NCBI RefSeq assembly: GCF_013466985.1
Contig: NZ_CP059164.1
Location: 1,125,001 to 1,189,000 of the forward strand
DNA length: 64,000 bases
Direction: 5' to 3'
Source: Nocardioides ungokensis
Lineage (GTDB): Bacteria > Actinomycetota > Actinomycetes > Propionibacteriales > Nocardioidaceae
The translations under genes were made by a program, and so were the position numbers. A model generated the notes under the pieces. The model did no database searches, was not told the origin of the DNA, and saw only the letters and a program-made list of their open reading frames with translations. Numbering within the stretch: the stretch's first letter is position 1; the number at the start of each line of letters is the position of its first letter. This document shows positions 31,913 through 41,557 of the stretch, piece by piece.

Positions 31913-33304
31913 TCAGTGGTGGAAGCCGTCGGGGTGCTCCTCGCGGGGCATCGGCGAGGCGAGGTCGTCGAGGTAGTCGACGGCCGTCCGCAGGTCGGCG
32001 AGGAAGAGCTCGGCCATGTCGTGGCTGAAGCCGTTGCGCACCACGATCCTCAGCACGGCGAGGTCCTCGCGCTTGGGCGGCATCGTGTACGCCGGGACCA
32101 GCCAGCCGCGCTCGCGCAGCTTGCGGGAGACGTCGTAGACGTCGTACTTCGTGACCCCGTTGCCCATCGAGAAGGTCACCACGGGCAGGTCGCTCCCGTC
32201 GGAGATGACGTGGAACTCCGGCATCGCCCGCAGCGTGTCGGCGATGTGGTGGGCCACGTCCTGGCAGGTCTGCTGGACCAGCCGGAAGCCCTCCCGCCCC
32301 AGGCGCAGGAACTGGAAGTACTGCAGCACGACCTGGGCACCGGGGCGGGAGAAGTTCAGGGCGAAGGTGGGCATGTCGCCACCGAGGTAGTTCACGTGGA
32401 AGACCAGGTCCTCGGGCAGGTACGTCGCGTCGCGCCAGAGCACCCACCCGATCCCGGGGTAGACCAGGCCGAACTTGTGGCCCGAGGTCTGGATGGAGAC
32501 CACCCGCTCGAGACGGAAGTCCCAGAGCAGGTCCGGTTGCAGGAACGGGGCGATGAAGCCGCCCGACGCGGCGTCCACGTGCACGGGCACGTTGACACCG
32601 GAGTCCGCCTGGTAGCGGTCGAGGGCCGCGCAGATCTCCTGCACCGGCTCGTAGGTGCCGTCCATGGTCGACCCGAGGACGGCGACGACGCCGATGGTGT
32701 TCTCGTCCACGTGGTCGAGCAGGCGGTCGGCGGTCAGGTGGAAGACGTCGCCCTCCAGCGGGACGTAGCGCGGCTCCACCTCCCAGTAGTTGGCGAACTT
32801 CTCCCAGACCACCTGGACGTTGCCGCCCATCACGATGTTGGGCTTGTCGGCGGGCAGCCCGGCGGCGCGGCGGGCGGTCTGCCAGCGGCGCTTGAGCGCG
32901 AGCCCGCCGAGCATGCAGCCCTCGGAGCTGCCGGTCGTCGACGTGCCAACGCTGTCGGCCGCGTGCGGCGCGTGCCACAGGTCACCGAGCATGCGCACGC
33001 AGCGGGACTCGATCTCCGCGGTCTGCGGGTACTCGTCCTTGTCGATCATGTTCTTGGCGAAGGTCGCCGCGTAGAGGCGGTCCGCCTCGTCGTCCATCCA
33101 GGTGGTCACGAAGGTCGCGAGGTTGAAGCGCGCGTTCCCGTCGAGCATGACCTCGTCGAGCACGATCTGGTACGCCGTCTGCGGCAGCATCTCCTGGTCG
33201 GGGATCTTGTGCCGCGGCACCTCCACCATGCCCGACCTCGTGAACCGGGGCATCAGGCCCAGGTCAGGCTCCTCGGGCGACTTGCGGCTCTTCCACACTC
33301 CCAT
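31913..33304 (-). CDS. gad: glutamate decarboxylase
   Basis: This PLP enzyme converts L-glutamate to GABA and consumes a proton. The 463-aa product has GTSTTGSSEGCMLGGLALKRR (quoted as GTSTTGSSEGC and MLGGLALKRR), PVHVDAASGGFIAPF and the PLP lysine in SIQTSGHKFGLVYPG. GGAGGA lies before ATG 33304; the longer frame upstream is not family-like. No glutamate/GABA antiporter is adjacent, only the DUF1622 gene downstream. Confidence 0.95.
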   Translation of the reverse strand: MGVWKSRKSPEEPDLGLMPRFTRSGMVEVPRHKIPDQEMLPQTAYQIVLDEVMLDGNARFNLATFVTTWMDDEADRLYAATFAKNMIDKDEYPQTAEIESRCVRMLGDLWHAPHAADSVGTSTTGSSEGCMLGGLALKRRWQTARRAAGLPADKPNIVMGGNVQVVWEKFANYWEVEPRYVPLEGDVFHLTADRLLDHVDENTIGVVAVLGSTMDGTYEPVQEICAALDRYQADSGVNVPVHVDAASGGFIAPFLQPDLLWDFRLERVVSIQTSGHKFGLVYPGIGWVLWRDATYLPEDLVFHVNYLGGDMPTFALNFSRPGAQVVLQYFQFLRLGREGFRLVQQTCQDVAHHIADTLRAMPEFHVISDGSDLPVVTFSMGNGVTKYDVYDVSRKLRERGWLVPAYTMPPKREDLAVLRIVVRNGFSHDMAELFLADLRTAVDYLDDLASPMPREEHPDGFHH

Positions 33305-33417
33305 GACGTGCTCCTCCGATGGACGACCCGTCCATCCTCGGCACCCGCCCGCGGGCACGTCGTCGTCCGTCGTGGATGACCTAGCGGGACCGCCACGGCC
33401 CCGGGGAGGGGACGGCG

Positions 33418-34214
33418 TCAGGCCCGGTCGAGCGCCGAGCGGTAGAACTCCTCGGTGGCGAACGGCCCGCCGACGTGGGCGGCCTCGGCGTCGTCGGCAT
33501 CGCGTCGGTCGATGCGGTCGGCGAACTCCTCCGCGTCGTCCTGCGGGTCGTAGCCCAGGGCCCGGCCGGCCTCGAGGTCCCACCAGCCACGGGTGTTGGC
33601 GGAGATGCCGTAGAGCGCGGCGAAGCCGGGCGCCGGGGTCGTAAGTGACGCCTCGACCATTCGCACGCAGTCGTCGTGCGAGAGCCACGTGCTCAGGTGG
33701 CGGACGGTTTCCGGCTCAGGGAGGAAGGAGCCGATCCGGCAGGCCACGGCGTCGAGGCCGTAGCGGTCGGCGTACAGGCTCATCACGGCCTCGGCCGCTA
33801 CCTTGCCGACGCCGTAGAACGTGTCGGGCCGCGGACGGGTGGTCGTGGTCAGCAGGTCGGGCGCGGGGTGCGCCCGACCGCGTGGTTGGAGGAGGCGTAG
33901 ACCAGGCGGCGCACGTCGTGCTCGACCATGGCGTCGAGCAGCGCCGCGGTCGTGACCACGTGGGAGGTCAGCGAGTCCGGCAGGCTGCCCTCGCCGGGGT
34001 ACCCGGCGAGGTGGACCACGGCGTCGAGCCGCTCCTCGGCGAAGACCGCGGCGACCGCGTCGGGGTCTGCGGCGTCCACGAGGTGCCAGGGACCGTCGTT
34101 GCCGTCCGGGGCGGGCACCCGGTCCAGGCCGACGACCTCGTGGCCGCGGTCGACGAGGCCGGGGGTGAGGACCCGACCGATGCTGCCGGCTGCGCCGGTG
34201 ACCAGGACGCGCAT
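33418..34214 (-). CDS. NAD-dependent epimerase/dehydratase (uronate-dehydrogenase-like), one frameshift
   Basis: The short-chain extended fold is clear: GAAGSIGRVL (NAD loop), VVHLAGYPGEGSL, YASSNHAVGRTP, the YGVGK catalytic pair and ACRIGSFLPEPE. SSNH plus YGxxK matches uronate dehydrogenases, which oxidise hexuronates; the specificity is inferred. The frame breaks at about 33858-33861, and one base restores TPRPDLLTTTTRPRPDTFYG. Its ATG overlaps the stop of purine nucleoside phosphorylase as TGATG. Confidence 0.82.
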
Positions 34215-35026
34215 CAGATCCTCGGCACGATCCGGCCGAGCAGGTCGCCCATGCGCGAGGCCGCGGCGCGTCCGGCCTCGAGGACCTCTGCGTGGTTGAG
34301 CGGCTCGCCGCTGATCCCGGCGGCCAGGTTGGTGACCAGGCTGATGCCGAGGACCTCCATGCCGGCCTCACGGGCGGCGATGGCCTCGAGCGTGGTGCTC
34401 ATGCCCGCGAGGTGGCCGCCGATGGCGCGGACCATGCCGATCTCGGCAGGCGTCTCGTAGTGAGGGCCGGGGAACTGGACGTAGACCCCCTCGTCGAGGG
34501 ACGGGTCGACCTCGCGGCACAGCGTGCGCAGCCGGCTGGAGTAGAGGTCGGTGAGGTCGACGAAGTTGGCGCCCTCGATCGGGCTCCTGCCGGTGAGGTT
34601 GATGTGGTCGCTGATCAGGACCGGGGTGCCGGGCGTCCAGGTCTCCTTGAGCCCGCCGCAGCCGTTGGTCAGCACGATCGTGCGGCAGCCGGCCGCGGCT
34701 GCGGTGCGGACGCCGTGGACGACCGCGCGCACGCCCTTGCCCTCGTAGTAGTGGGTGCGGCTGAGGAAGACCAGGAGGTTCCTGTCGCCGGCGCGGACCG
34801 AGCGGATCTTCCCGGAGTGCCCCGCGACCGCTGCGGCCGAGAAGCCGGGCAGGTCGGTGGTGTCGATCTCGGCGGTGGCCTCGCCCAGCGCGTCGACGGC
34901 CGGAAGCCAGCCGGAGCCCAGGACCAGGGCGACGTCGTGGTGGGGGACGCCGGTGAGCTCGGCGAGACGGTCGGCGGCCGCCTTGGCCTCTTGCTGCGGG
35001 GTCTGCTCGGTCGTGGTGTCGGTCAC
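34214..35026 (-). CDS. purine nucleoside phosphorylase, trimeric (PNP-I) type
   Basis: The enzyme phosphorolyses inosine and guanosine for purine salvage. The 270-aa product has VALVLGSGW, phosphate-binding FLSRTHYYEGKG, TNGCGGLKETW, FPGPHYETPAEI and the C-terminal VTNLAAGISGEPLNHAEV. GTG 35026 was chosen; the upstream extension is not conserved. It is coupled to the dehydrogenase gene. Its orthologue in M. tuberculosis is Rv3307. Confidence 0.94.
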   Translation of the reverse strand: MTDTTTEQTPQQEAKAAADRLAELTGVPHHDVALVLGSGWLPAVDALGEATAEIDTTDLPGFSAAAVAGHSGKIRSVRAGDRNLLVFLSRTHYYEGKGVRAVVHGVRTAAAAGCRTIVLTNGCGGLKETWTPGTPVLISDHINLTGRSPIEGANFVDLTDLYSSRLRTLCREVDPSLDEGVYVQFPGPHYETPAEIGMVRAIGGHLAGMSTTLEAIAAREAGMEVLGISLVTNLAAGISGEPLNHAEVLEAGRAAASRMGDLLGRIVPRI

Positions 35027-35120
35027 GGTGGGCGACTCTAGTGCCGAGCGCGGACCGGTCAGAAACTGCGGACCGAATGGCCGTGGCCGGTTGTCGGTGC
35101 CCGCGGGCAGGATGCGGCGC

Positions 35121-35510
35121 ATGATCGATCACTTCGGCATCAACTGCTCCGACCTCGCCCGCTCGGCAGCGTTCTACGACTCGGTGCTCGGCACGCTCGG
35201 CCACTCCCGGCTCATGGACTTCGGGGTGGCCATCGGCTACGGCACCGCCGGACCGGCGTTCTGGATCAGCGAGCAGCCTGCCGAGGGCCCGGCCTCGGGT
35301 CCCAACCGCGAGGTCCACATCGCCTTCGCCGCTCCCGACGCCGCGACCGTGCGGGCGTTCTTCGAGGCAGCCACCTCGCTGGGGGCCGAGGTCCTGCACG
35401 AGCCACGGCTCTGGCCGGAGTACCACGAGCACTACTACGGCGCCTTCGTGCGCGACCCGGACGGCAACAACGTGGAAGCCGTCTGCCACACGGCCCAGCC
35501 CGGCGACTGA
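35121..35510 (+). CDS. VOC family protein
   Basis: The 129-aa product begins MIDHFGINCSDLARSAAFYD and ends in the typical YGAFVRDPDGNNVEAVCH, with the middle motif NREVHIAFAAPDAATV. These are the paired modules of the glyoxalase/dioxygenase fold, with metal ligands probably His4, His in HIAF and the final Glu. ATG 35121 is the start. The substrate is unknown. Confidence 0.87.
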   Translation: MIDHFGINCSDLARSAAFYDSVLGTLGHSRLMDFGVAIGYGTAGPAFWISEQPAEGPASGPNREVHIAFAAPDAATVRAFFEAATSLGAEVLHEPRLWPEYHEHYYGAFVRDPDGNNVEAVCHTAQPGD

Positions 35511-35531
35511 GCCGGTCCGGGCGGCGCTGCC

Positions 35532-36052
35532 TCAGCGCACCAGCTCGAGCCTCATCACCTCGACCTTGCGCTTGCTGTCCGAGCGCAGCAGCGTGAGCTG
35601 GCCGCCGACACCGACGTAGCGGCCGGTGCCACCGTCACGGTGGCGGCGTTGGGGCTGTCGGTGTGCCGGATGCTCCCGTCGAGGTCGATGTGCCCACCTG
35701 CCAGGCGGAGCGTGGACTGACTGCTCACCGTGCCGCCGTGGCGGGCGGACACGATCATCTCCACTCCGTCGCCGCTGCCGATGCGCTCACCCGTCGCGTT
35801 GTCGAGGATCGGCAGGTCGGTGCCGAGGAAGAGATCGCCCGGTCCCTGGCCCTTGCTACCCGTGTCGATGAACTGCTGGTGGCCGCCCTGCCAGGGGAAG
35901 GCAAGGATCATGGTCTGGGCCGCGGGAGAGGAGTCGGTCCCGTGGTCGATGGTCGTCGCGGCGATGGGGGAACCGGCGAGGAGGCTGCTGAAACCCAGCC
36001 CTGTGCCCAGCGTGGCAACCCCAAGTCCGATCGTGATGGCGCGTGTCTTCAT
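35532..36052 (-). CDS. secreted protein with allene-oxide-cyclase/dirigent-like barrel, one frameshift
   Basis: A signal peptide (KTRAITIGLGVATLGTGLGF) precedes a beta-rich domain with GDLFLGTDLPILDNATGERI, HGGTVSSQSTLRLAGGHIDL and, after one base is restored near 35629-35632, GTGRYVGVGGQLTLLRSDSK. The last piece is the glycine-rich end of this barrel family. GGAGAGG lies before ATG 36052. Its role outside the cell is unknown. Confidence 0.7.
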
Positions 36053-36234
36053 GGCCCTCTCCCTGATCCGGGCCACCCGGCTGGTGGCCGTGTCGGCAAC
36101 GTAGGAGCGGGCGGGGCCGATGTCGTCGAGCCGTGGGATGAACCTCGGGCTCAGACCGGTGGTGGACAGAGGGGGTCTCGGAATCCACCTGTGAGGGGAG
36201 TCCCGAGCGGCTGCCGCGGGTCTAGCCTGCGGGC

Positions 36235-37367
36235 ATGGGAGTGCTTCCCACCCGCAACGACCTGCTGCTGAGCCTCGGCTTCATGCTCCTCGCCCTGGCG
36301 GAGGTCTGGCTGACGCCGCCCCTGGGGCTCTCCGTCGAGCAGCGTTGGGTCGAGTCCCTGGCGCTCGTCCTCGTCTCCCTCTGCTTCGCGTTCCGTCGGG
36401 TGCGGCCGACCGCCGCCGCAGTGACGGTGCTGGCGTTGCTCGCCGGTGTCAGCGTCACCCTGACCGACAGCCGCGGGTGGGACATCGCGGTCGTCATGCT
36501 GGCGATGTACTCCGCGGCCCGGCACGCGGGACGCGTCGGCGCGTGGTCCGTGCTCGGTGCGGGAGCGGCGTACGGAGTCCTGGTCACTGCACTCGAGGGC
36601 TACGAAGGGTTCTGGAACTCGGTCGGGAACTTCCTGTTCTACCTCGTGCTCATGGTCCTCACCCCGTGGGCCGCGGGGCTGGCGCTCCGGCGTCGTCAGG
36701 AGCTCAGCCGCGACGACGCGGACCGGGCCGTGGAGGAGGAGCGGACCCGGATCGCCCGGGAGCTCCACGACGTGGTGGGCCACGCGCTGGGCGTGATCGT
36801 CGTGCAGGCCGAAGGTGAGCGCGCTGCGCTTCCTGCTGACGCCCCCGAGTCGACCCGCGAGGCGCTGGCCAACATCGCGGGTGCGCTCGCGACGCCCTGT
36901 CCGACGTACGTCGTCTCCTGGTCGTGATGCGCACCGACAACGCCCTCGGTCCTCAGCCCGGGCTCGGGGACGTGCCGCGACTGCTGGAAGGGATGACATC
37001 GGCCGGTCTCCCGGCCGAGCTCGTCGTGGAGGGCGAGGTCCGGAAGCTGCCTCCGGGCGTGGACCTGTCGGCCTACCGGGTCATCCAGGAGGCCCTCACC
37101 AACAGTCTTCGACACTCGCGAGACGCCCGAGCCGCGGTCGTGCTGCGCTATCTCCCCGACGCGATCGACATCGTCGTCACCGACGACGGCCGAGCCGTGC
37201 CCAGCGGTGACGCGCGGGGCTTCGGGCTGCTGGGCATGCGTGAGCGTGTCGCGCTCTTCGGAGGGAGCTTCGAGGCCGGCCCGCGGGCCGGGGGCGGCTT
37301 CGGTGTCCACGTGACCCTGCCCCGAGGGGAAGGTGCCGGCGATGCCGCTGCGCGTGCTCGTGTGTGA
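36235..37367 (+). CDS. NarL-type sensor histidine kinase, one frameshift
   Basis: About five N-terminal membrane helices (residues 10-150) precede a HisKA_3 dimerisation domain with the phospho-acceptor His178 in RIARELHDVVGHALGVIVV. The HATPase domain shows YRVIQEALTNSLRHS, IVVTDDGRA and GFGLLGMRERVALFGGSFE. A base lost at about 36891-36894 separates them; restoring it gives AARDALSDVRRLLVVMRTDN. The partner regulator overlaps its 3' end. The signal is unknown. Confidence 0.9.
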
Positions 37368-38010
37368 CGACCAGGCGCTGGTGCGCGCGGGCTTCGCGAA
37401 GCTCCTCGAGGCCACCGACGGGTTCGAGGTGGTGGGTGGGGCGTCGAATGGTGCCGAGGCGGTCGACCAAGCCCGCCGGCTGCTGCCGGACGTGGTGCTC
37501 ATGGACGTCCGGATGCCCGTCCTCGACGGGATCTCCGCCACCTCACGGATCGTGGCCGCGCACGACAGCAGGGTGCGCGTGCTGGTGCTGACGACCTTCG
37601 GCACCGACGACTACGTCGCGGACGCGCTGCGCGCGGGCGCCAGTGGCTTCCTGCTCAAGGACGCTCCCCCCGACAAGCTGGTGGAAGCGGTCCGGGTGGT
37701 CGCCCGGGGAGACGCGCTGCTCGACCCGTCCGTGACCCGGAACGTGATCGCCGCGGCGGTCCGCCGCGGGGGCAGGAACCGGGCGTCACGGGTGCTCCTG
37801 CGTGGCCTGACCCAGCGCGAGACCGAGACGCTCCAGCTGCTCGCCCGGGGGCTCACCAACGCGGAGATCGCCGATCGGCTCGTCGTCGGCGAGGCCACCG
37901 TGAAGACCCACGTGGGCCACCTGTTCACGAAGCTCGACGTCCGGGACCGGGTCCAGGCGGTGATCTTCGCCTACGAGAGCGGCCTGGTGAGCGTCACCGA
38001 GGGCGACTGA
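37342..38010 (+). CDS. NarL/LuxR-family response regulator
   Basis: The 222-aa product has a receiver domain with acidic pair DD9-10, phospho-acceptor Asp55 in VVLMDVRMP and Lys in FLLKDAPP. The C-terminal LuxR helix-turn-helix has LTQRETETLQLLARGLTNAE and VKTHVGHLFTKLDVRDRVQA. I chose ATG 37342, with GAAGG upstream, over GTG 37333. It is translationally coupled to the kinase and ends in a hairpin shared with the opposed gene. Confidence 0.95.
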   Translation: MPLRVLVCDDQALVRAGFAKLLEATDGFEVVGGASNGAEAVDQARRLLPDVVLMDVRMPVLDGISATSRIVAAHDSRVRVLVLTTFGTDDYVADALRAGASGFLLKDAPPDKLVEAVRVVARGDALLDPSVTRNVIAAAVRRGGRNRASRVLLRGLTQRETETLQLLARGLTNAEIADRLVVGEATVKTHVGHLFTKLDVRDRVQAVIFAYESGLVSVTEGD

Positions 38011-38031
38011 CCCGCACCTCGCTGCGGGTCA
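38008..38031. terminator. bidirectional hairpin at convergent stop codons
   Basis: TGACCCGCA (38008-38016) and TGCGGGTCA (38023-38031) form a perfect 9-bp stem with a 6-nt loop. Its first three bases are the stop of the response regulator and its last three are the stop of the opposed gene. Confidence 0.6.
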
Positions 38032-38481
38032 GAGACCCGTCGACCGGCAGGGACGCCGGCGCAGCGCCGCGACGTAGTCGGCCGGGGCGTCGGCGGCCTC
38101 GGCGGCGTCGGCCAGCACTCCGAGGTACGACGCGGAGGGCAGCCCGCCCTCGTAGGCGTCGAGGACGTAGGTCCAGACCACGATCTCACCGGTCATCGTG
38201 GAGACCCGGACCTTCGTCTTGCGGTAGAGCCCCAGGTCGGCGGCCTCCCAGCCGTCCAGCGCCGACTCGTCCTCGCGGGTCACGTCGTAGACCGCCACGA
38301 AGACCTGGTCGAAGGGATCCTGGACGATCGTGGACAGGGCGCCGTCCCAGCCGTGCTCCTCACCGCCGAAGGTGAGCCGCCAGCCCTCGAGCCAGCCGGT
38401 GGTGCGCATCGGGGAGTGTGGGCAGCGCTCGCCCATGCGGGCGGGATCGAGGTTCGTCCCGTAGGCGGCGTACAGCGTCAC
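38029..38481 (-). CDS. gamma-glutamylcyclotransferase-fold protein
   Basis: The 150-aa product starts VTLYAAYGTNLDPARM, the YGSN-type signature of the GGCT/AIG2 fold, and has FGGEEHGWDGALSTIVQDP plus ALDGWEAADLGLYRK holding the candidate catalytic Glu. Such enzymes cyclise gamma-glutamyl groups; the actual substrate is unknown. GTG 38481 was chosen because the upstream extension is not conserved. It is divergent from lpdA with about 60 bases between. Confidence 0.82.
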   Translation of the reverse strand: MTLYAAYGTNLDPARMGERCPHSPMRTTGWLEGWRLTFGGEEHGWDGALSTIVQDPFDQVFVAVYDVTREDESALDGWEAADLGLYRKTKVRVSTMTGEIVVWTYVLDAYEGGLPSASYLGVLADAAEAADAPADYVAALRRRPCRSTGL

Positions 38482-38540
38482 GAACGGCAGATTAGTCCCT
38501 GCCTTGGTCGCGCGCGGGACCAACTCATAGGCTGGCCGCC

Positions 38541-39938
38541 GTGACCCACTTCAACGTTCTCGTCCTTGGTGCCGGCCCCGGTGGTTACGTGGCGGCCATT
38601 CGCGCAGCCCAGCTCGGCCAGTCCGTGGCCGTCATCGAGGACAAGTACTGGGGCGGAGTCTGCCTCAACGTCGGCTGCATCCCCTCCAAGGCGCTGCTCC
38701 GCAACGCCGAGCTGGCCCACGTGCTGACGCACGAGAAGGACAAGTTCGGCATCGAGGGCGACGCCACCATGGCCTTCGGCCCGACGCACAAGCGCAGCCG
38801 CCAGGTGTCCGCCGGGATCGTCAAGGGCGTCCACTTCCTGATGAAGAAGAACAAGATCACCGAGATCGACGGGTGGGGCACCCTGACCGGCCCCAAGTCG
38901 GTCGACGTCAAGGGCAAGGACGGCAGCACCACGTCGTACACCTGCGACAACCTGATCATCGCTGCCGGTGCGAAGGTCCGCATGCTGCCCGGCATGAGCG
39001 CCAGCAAGAACGTCGTGACCTACGAGGAGCAGATCCTCGACGAGAACCTCCCCGGCTCCGTGATCATCGGCGGCTCCGGTGCGATCGGTGTCGAGTTCGC
39101 CTACGTGATGAAGAACTTCGGCGTCGACGTGACGATCGTGGAGTTCCTCGACCGCATGGTGCCCACCGAGGACGCCGACGTGTCCAAGGAGCTGCTCAAG
39201 CACTACAAGAAGCTCGGCGTGAAGGTCCTGCTCTCGACCAAGGTCGACTCGGTCGAGGACACCGGCTCGGGCGTCAAGGTGACCGTCAGCCCCGCCGGCG
39301 GTGGCGACTCGCAGGTCCTCGAGGCCGACAAGATGCTGGCGGCCTTCGGGTTCGCCCCGCGGGTCGAGGGCTACGGCCTGGACGCGGCCGGCGTCGAGGT
39401 CACCGAGCGTGGCGCGATCAAGGTCGACGGCCGCGGTCGCACCAACGTCGAGAACGTCTACGCGATCGGCGACGTGACGGGGAAGATGATGCTCGCCCAC
39501 GCCGCCGAGGCGATGGGCATCGTCGCCGCCGAGACCATCGCGGGCGCGGAGACGCAGGAGATCAACTTCGACATGATCCCGCGGGCGACCTACTGCCAGC
39601 CGCAGATCGGCTCGTTCGGCTACTCCGAGGAGCAGGCGAAGGAGAAGGGGTACGACGTCAAGACCGCGACGTTCCCGTTCTCGGCCAACGGCAAGGCCCA
39701 GGGCCTCGGCGAGGCGGTCGGCTTCGTCAAGATCGTGGCCGACGCGGAGCACAACGAGTTCCTCGGCGCCCACATGATCGGCCCGGACGTCACCGAGCAG
39801 CTGCCGGCGCTGACCCTGGCCCAGCAGTGGGACCTGACCGCGGACGAGGTGGCCCGCAACATCTTCGCCCACCCGACGCTGTCGGAGGCCGTCAAGGAGG
39901 CCGTCCACGGCATCGCCGGCCACATGATCAACTTCTGA
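38541..39938 (+). CDS. lpdA: dihydrolipoyl dehydrogenase
   Basis: Lpd reoxidises dihydrolipoamide of the pyruvate and 2-oxoglutarate dehydrogenase complexes. The 465-aa product has the FAD loop [17 protein letters not shown], the redox disulfide Cys41-Cys46 in [13 protein letters not shown], the NAD loop [34 protein letters not shown] and the catalytic HPTLSEA near the C-terminus. It is full length and intact, with a GTG start. Confidence 0.96.
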   Translation: MTHFNVLVLGAGPGGYVAAIRAAQLGQSVAVIEDKYWGGVCLNVGCIPSKALLRNAELAHVLTHEKDKFGIEGDATMAFGPTHKRSRQVSAGIVKGVHFLMKKNKITEIDGWGTLTGPKSVDVKGKDGSTTSYTCDNLIIAAGAKVRMLPGMSASKNVVTYEEQILDENLPGSVIIGGSGAIGVEFAYVMKNFGVDVTIVEFLDRMVPTEDADVSKELLKHYKKLGVKVLLSTKVDSVEDTGSGVKVTVSPAGGGDSQVLEADKMLAAFGFAPRVEGYGLDAAGVEVTERGAIKVDGRGRTNVENVYAIGDVTGKMMLAHAAEAMGIVAAETIAGAETQEINFDMIPRATYCQPQIGSFGYSEEQAKEKGYDVKTATFPFSANGKAQGLGEAVGFVKIVADAEHNEFLGAHMIGPDVTEQLPALTLAQQWDLTADEVARNIFAHPTLSEAVKEAVHGIAGHMINF

Positions 39939-39949
39939 GACGAGCAGCC

Positions 39950-40023
39950 GTGCGCGAGGAACGAGCGCGCGGCGTGGGCTCGGCCAGGTCGAGCAGTCGG
40001 CGCGGCTGAGGAACGAAGCCGCG
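39950..40023 (+). repeat. two hairpins sharing the loop GAGGAACGA
   Basis: Stem GTGCGC/GCGCGC (39950-39955, 39965-39970, one wobble) and stem CGCGGCT/AGCCGCG (40001-40007, 40017-40023) both enclose the nine-base loop GAGGAACGA. They lie between the two flavoprotein genes. They resemble a short dispersed element, but only these copies are in the window. Confidence 0.55.
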
Positions 40024-40066
40024 GGTCCGACGTGTCGAGACCCGGTGACACGAGAGGAATGGCTGC

Positions 40067-41460
40067 ATGACTGACCACGTCGTCATCATCGGCGGTGGCC
40101 CGGGCGGCTACGAGGCGGCGCACGTGGCCGCCCAGCTCGGGGCCGACGTCACCGTCGTCGACACCGACGGCATCGGCGGCTCGGCGGTCCTGACCGACTG
40201 CGTGCCGAGCAAGACGCTGATCGCGACGGCCGAGGTGATGAGCGAGCTGGCCGGTGCGGCTGAGCTCGGGGTGAACTTCCAGGACCTGGAGGGCGACGCC
40301 GCGACGACGATCCGGGTCGACCTGGAGCGCGTCAACGCCCGCGTCAAGCAGCTCGCCTCGGACCAGTCCAGCGACATCGCCCGCCGGCTCATCCGCGACG
40401 GCGTCAAGATCGTGCAGGGCCGCGGCCGGCTCGACGGCACGGGCCGGGTGGTGGTCACCGGGACCGACGGCGGCGAGCAGGTGCTCGAGGCCGACGCGGT
40501 GCTGCTCGCGACCGGCGCCGCGCCCCGCACCCTGCCGACCGCGCAGCCCGACGGCGAGCGGATCCTGACCTGGGAGCAGGTCTACGACCTCACCGAGAAG
40601 CCGTCCGAGCTGATCGTGGTCGGCTCCGGGTGACCGGCGCGGAGTTCGCCAGCGCCTACCTGAACCTCGGGATCCCGGTCACGCTGGTCTCCTCGCGCGA
40701 CCGGGTGCTGCCCGGCGAGGACGCCGACGCCGCCGCGGTGCTCGAGGAGGTCCTGACCCGGCGCGGCATGAACGTGCTGTCGAAGTCGCGCATGGAGTCG
40801 GTGACCCGGTCCGGCGACACCGTGACCGTGACGCTGACCGACGGCCGGACCGTCGAGGGTTCGCACTGCATCCTCGCGCTCGGGTCGGTGCCCAACACCG
40901 ACGACATGGGCCTGCAGGAGGCGGGCGTCGTACTCGACGACGGTGGCTTCATCGAGGTCGATCGGGTCTCGCGCACCTCCGCCCGAGGCGTGTACGCCGC
41001 CGGCGACTGCACCGGCGTCCTGATGCTCGCCTCGGTGGCGGCGATGCAGGGCCGGATCGCGATGTGGCACTTCCTCGGTGACACCGTGCACCCGCTGGAC
41101 CTGAAGAAGGTCTCCTCCAACGTCTTCACCGCGCCTGAGATCGCCACCGTCGGCTGGTCCCAGAAGTCGGTCGACAACGGCGAGATGCAGGCGGAAGTCG
41201 TGATGCTCCCGCTGTCGGGCAATCCGCGCGCCAAGATGCAGGGCGTGCACGACGGCTTCGTGAAGCTCTTCTGCCGCCCCGGCACCGGCATCGTCGTCGG
41301 GGGCGTGGTGGTCGGCCCGCGGGCCAGCGAGCTCATCCACCCGGTGTCGATCGCGGTGGCGGAGTCGCTGACCGCCGACCAGCTCGCGCAGGCCTTCACC
41401 GTCTACCCGTCGATGAGCGGGTCCATCGCCGAGGCGGCGCGCAGGCTGCACCGGGTCTGA
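40067..41460 (+). CDS. NAD(P)H-quinone-dehydrogenase-type flavoprotein (Rv3303c-like), one frameshift
   Basis: It has the FAD loop IIGGGPGGYEAAHVAAQLG and the fold of disulfide reductases, but GIGGSAVLTDCVPSK keeps only Cys45. The first redox cysteine is Ala40. This is the hallmark of mycobacterial LpdA (Rv3303c), which reduces quinones rather than lipoamide. The frame stops at 40631, where GGG at 40628-40630 has lost one G; restoring it gives VVGSGVTGAEFASAYLNLG, the NAD-binding loop. ATG 40067 is preceded by GAGAGGA. It follows lpdA by 128 bases. Confidence 0.92.
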
Positions 41461-41557
41461 CCGGCCCCCGACAGCGCGTCCTGGTTGCGGCCCCGGGTTC
41501 CGCCGTGGTCGGATCGGGGCCCGGCGACCGCGCCGGGGGAGATCTCGGGGGAGACCG

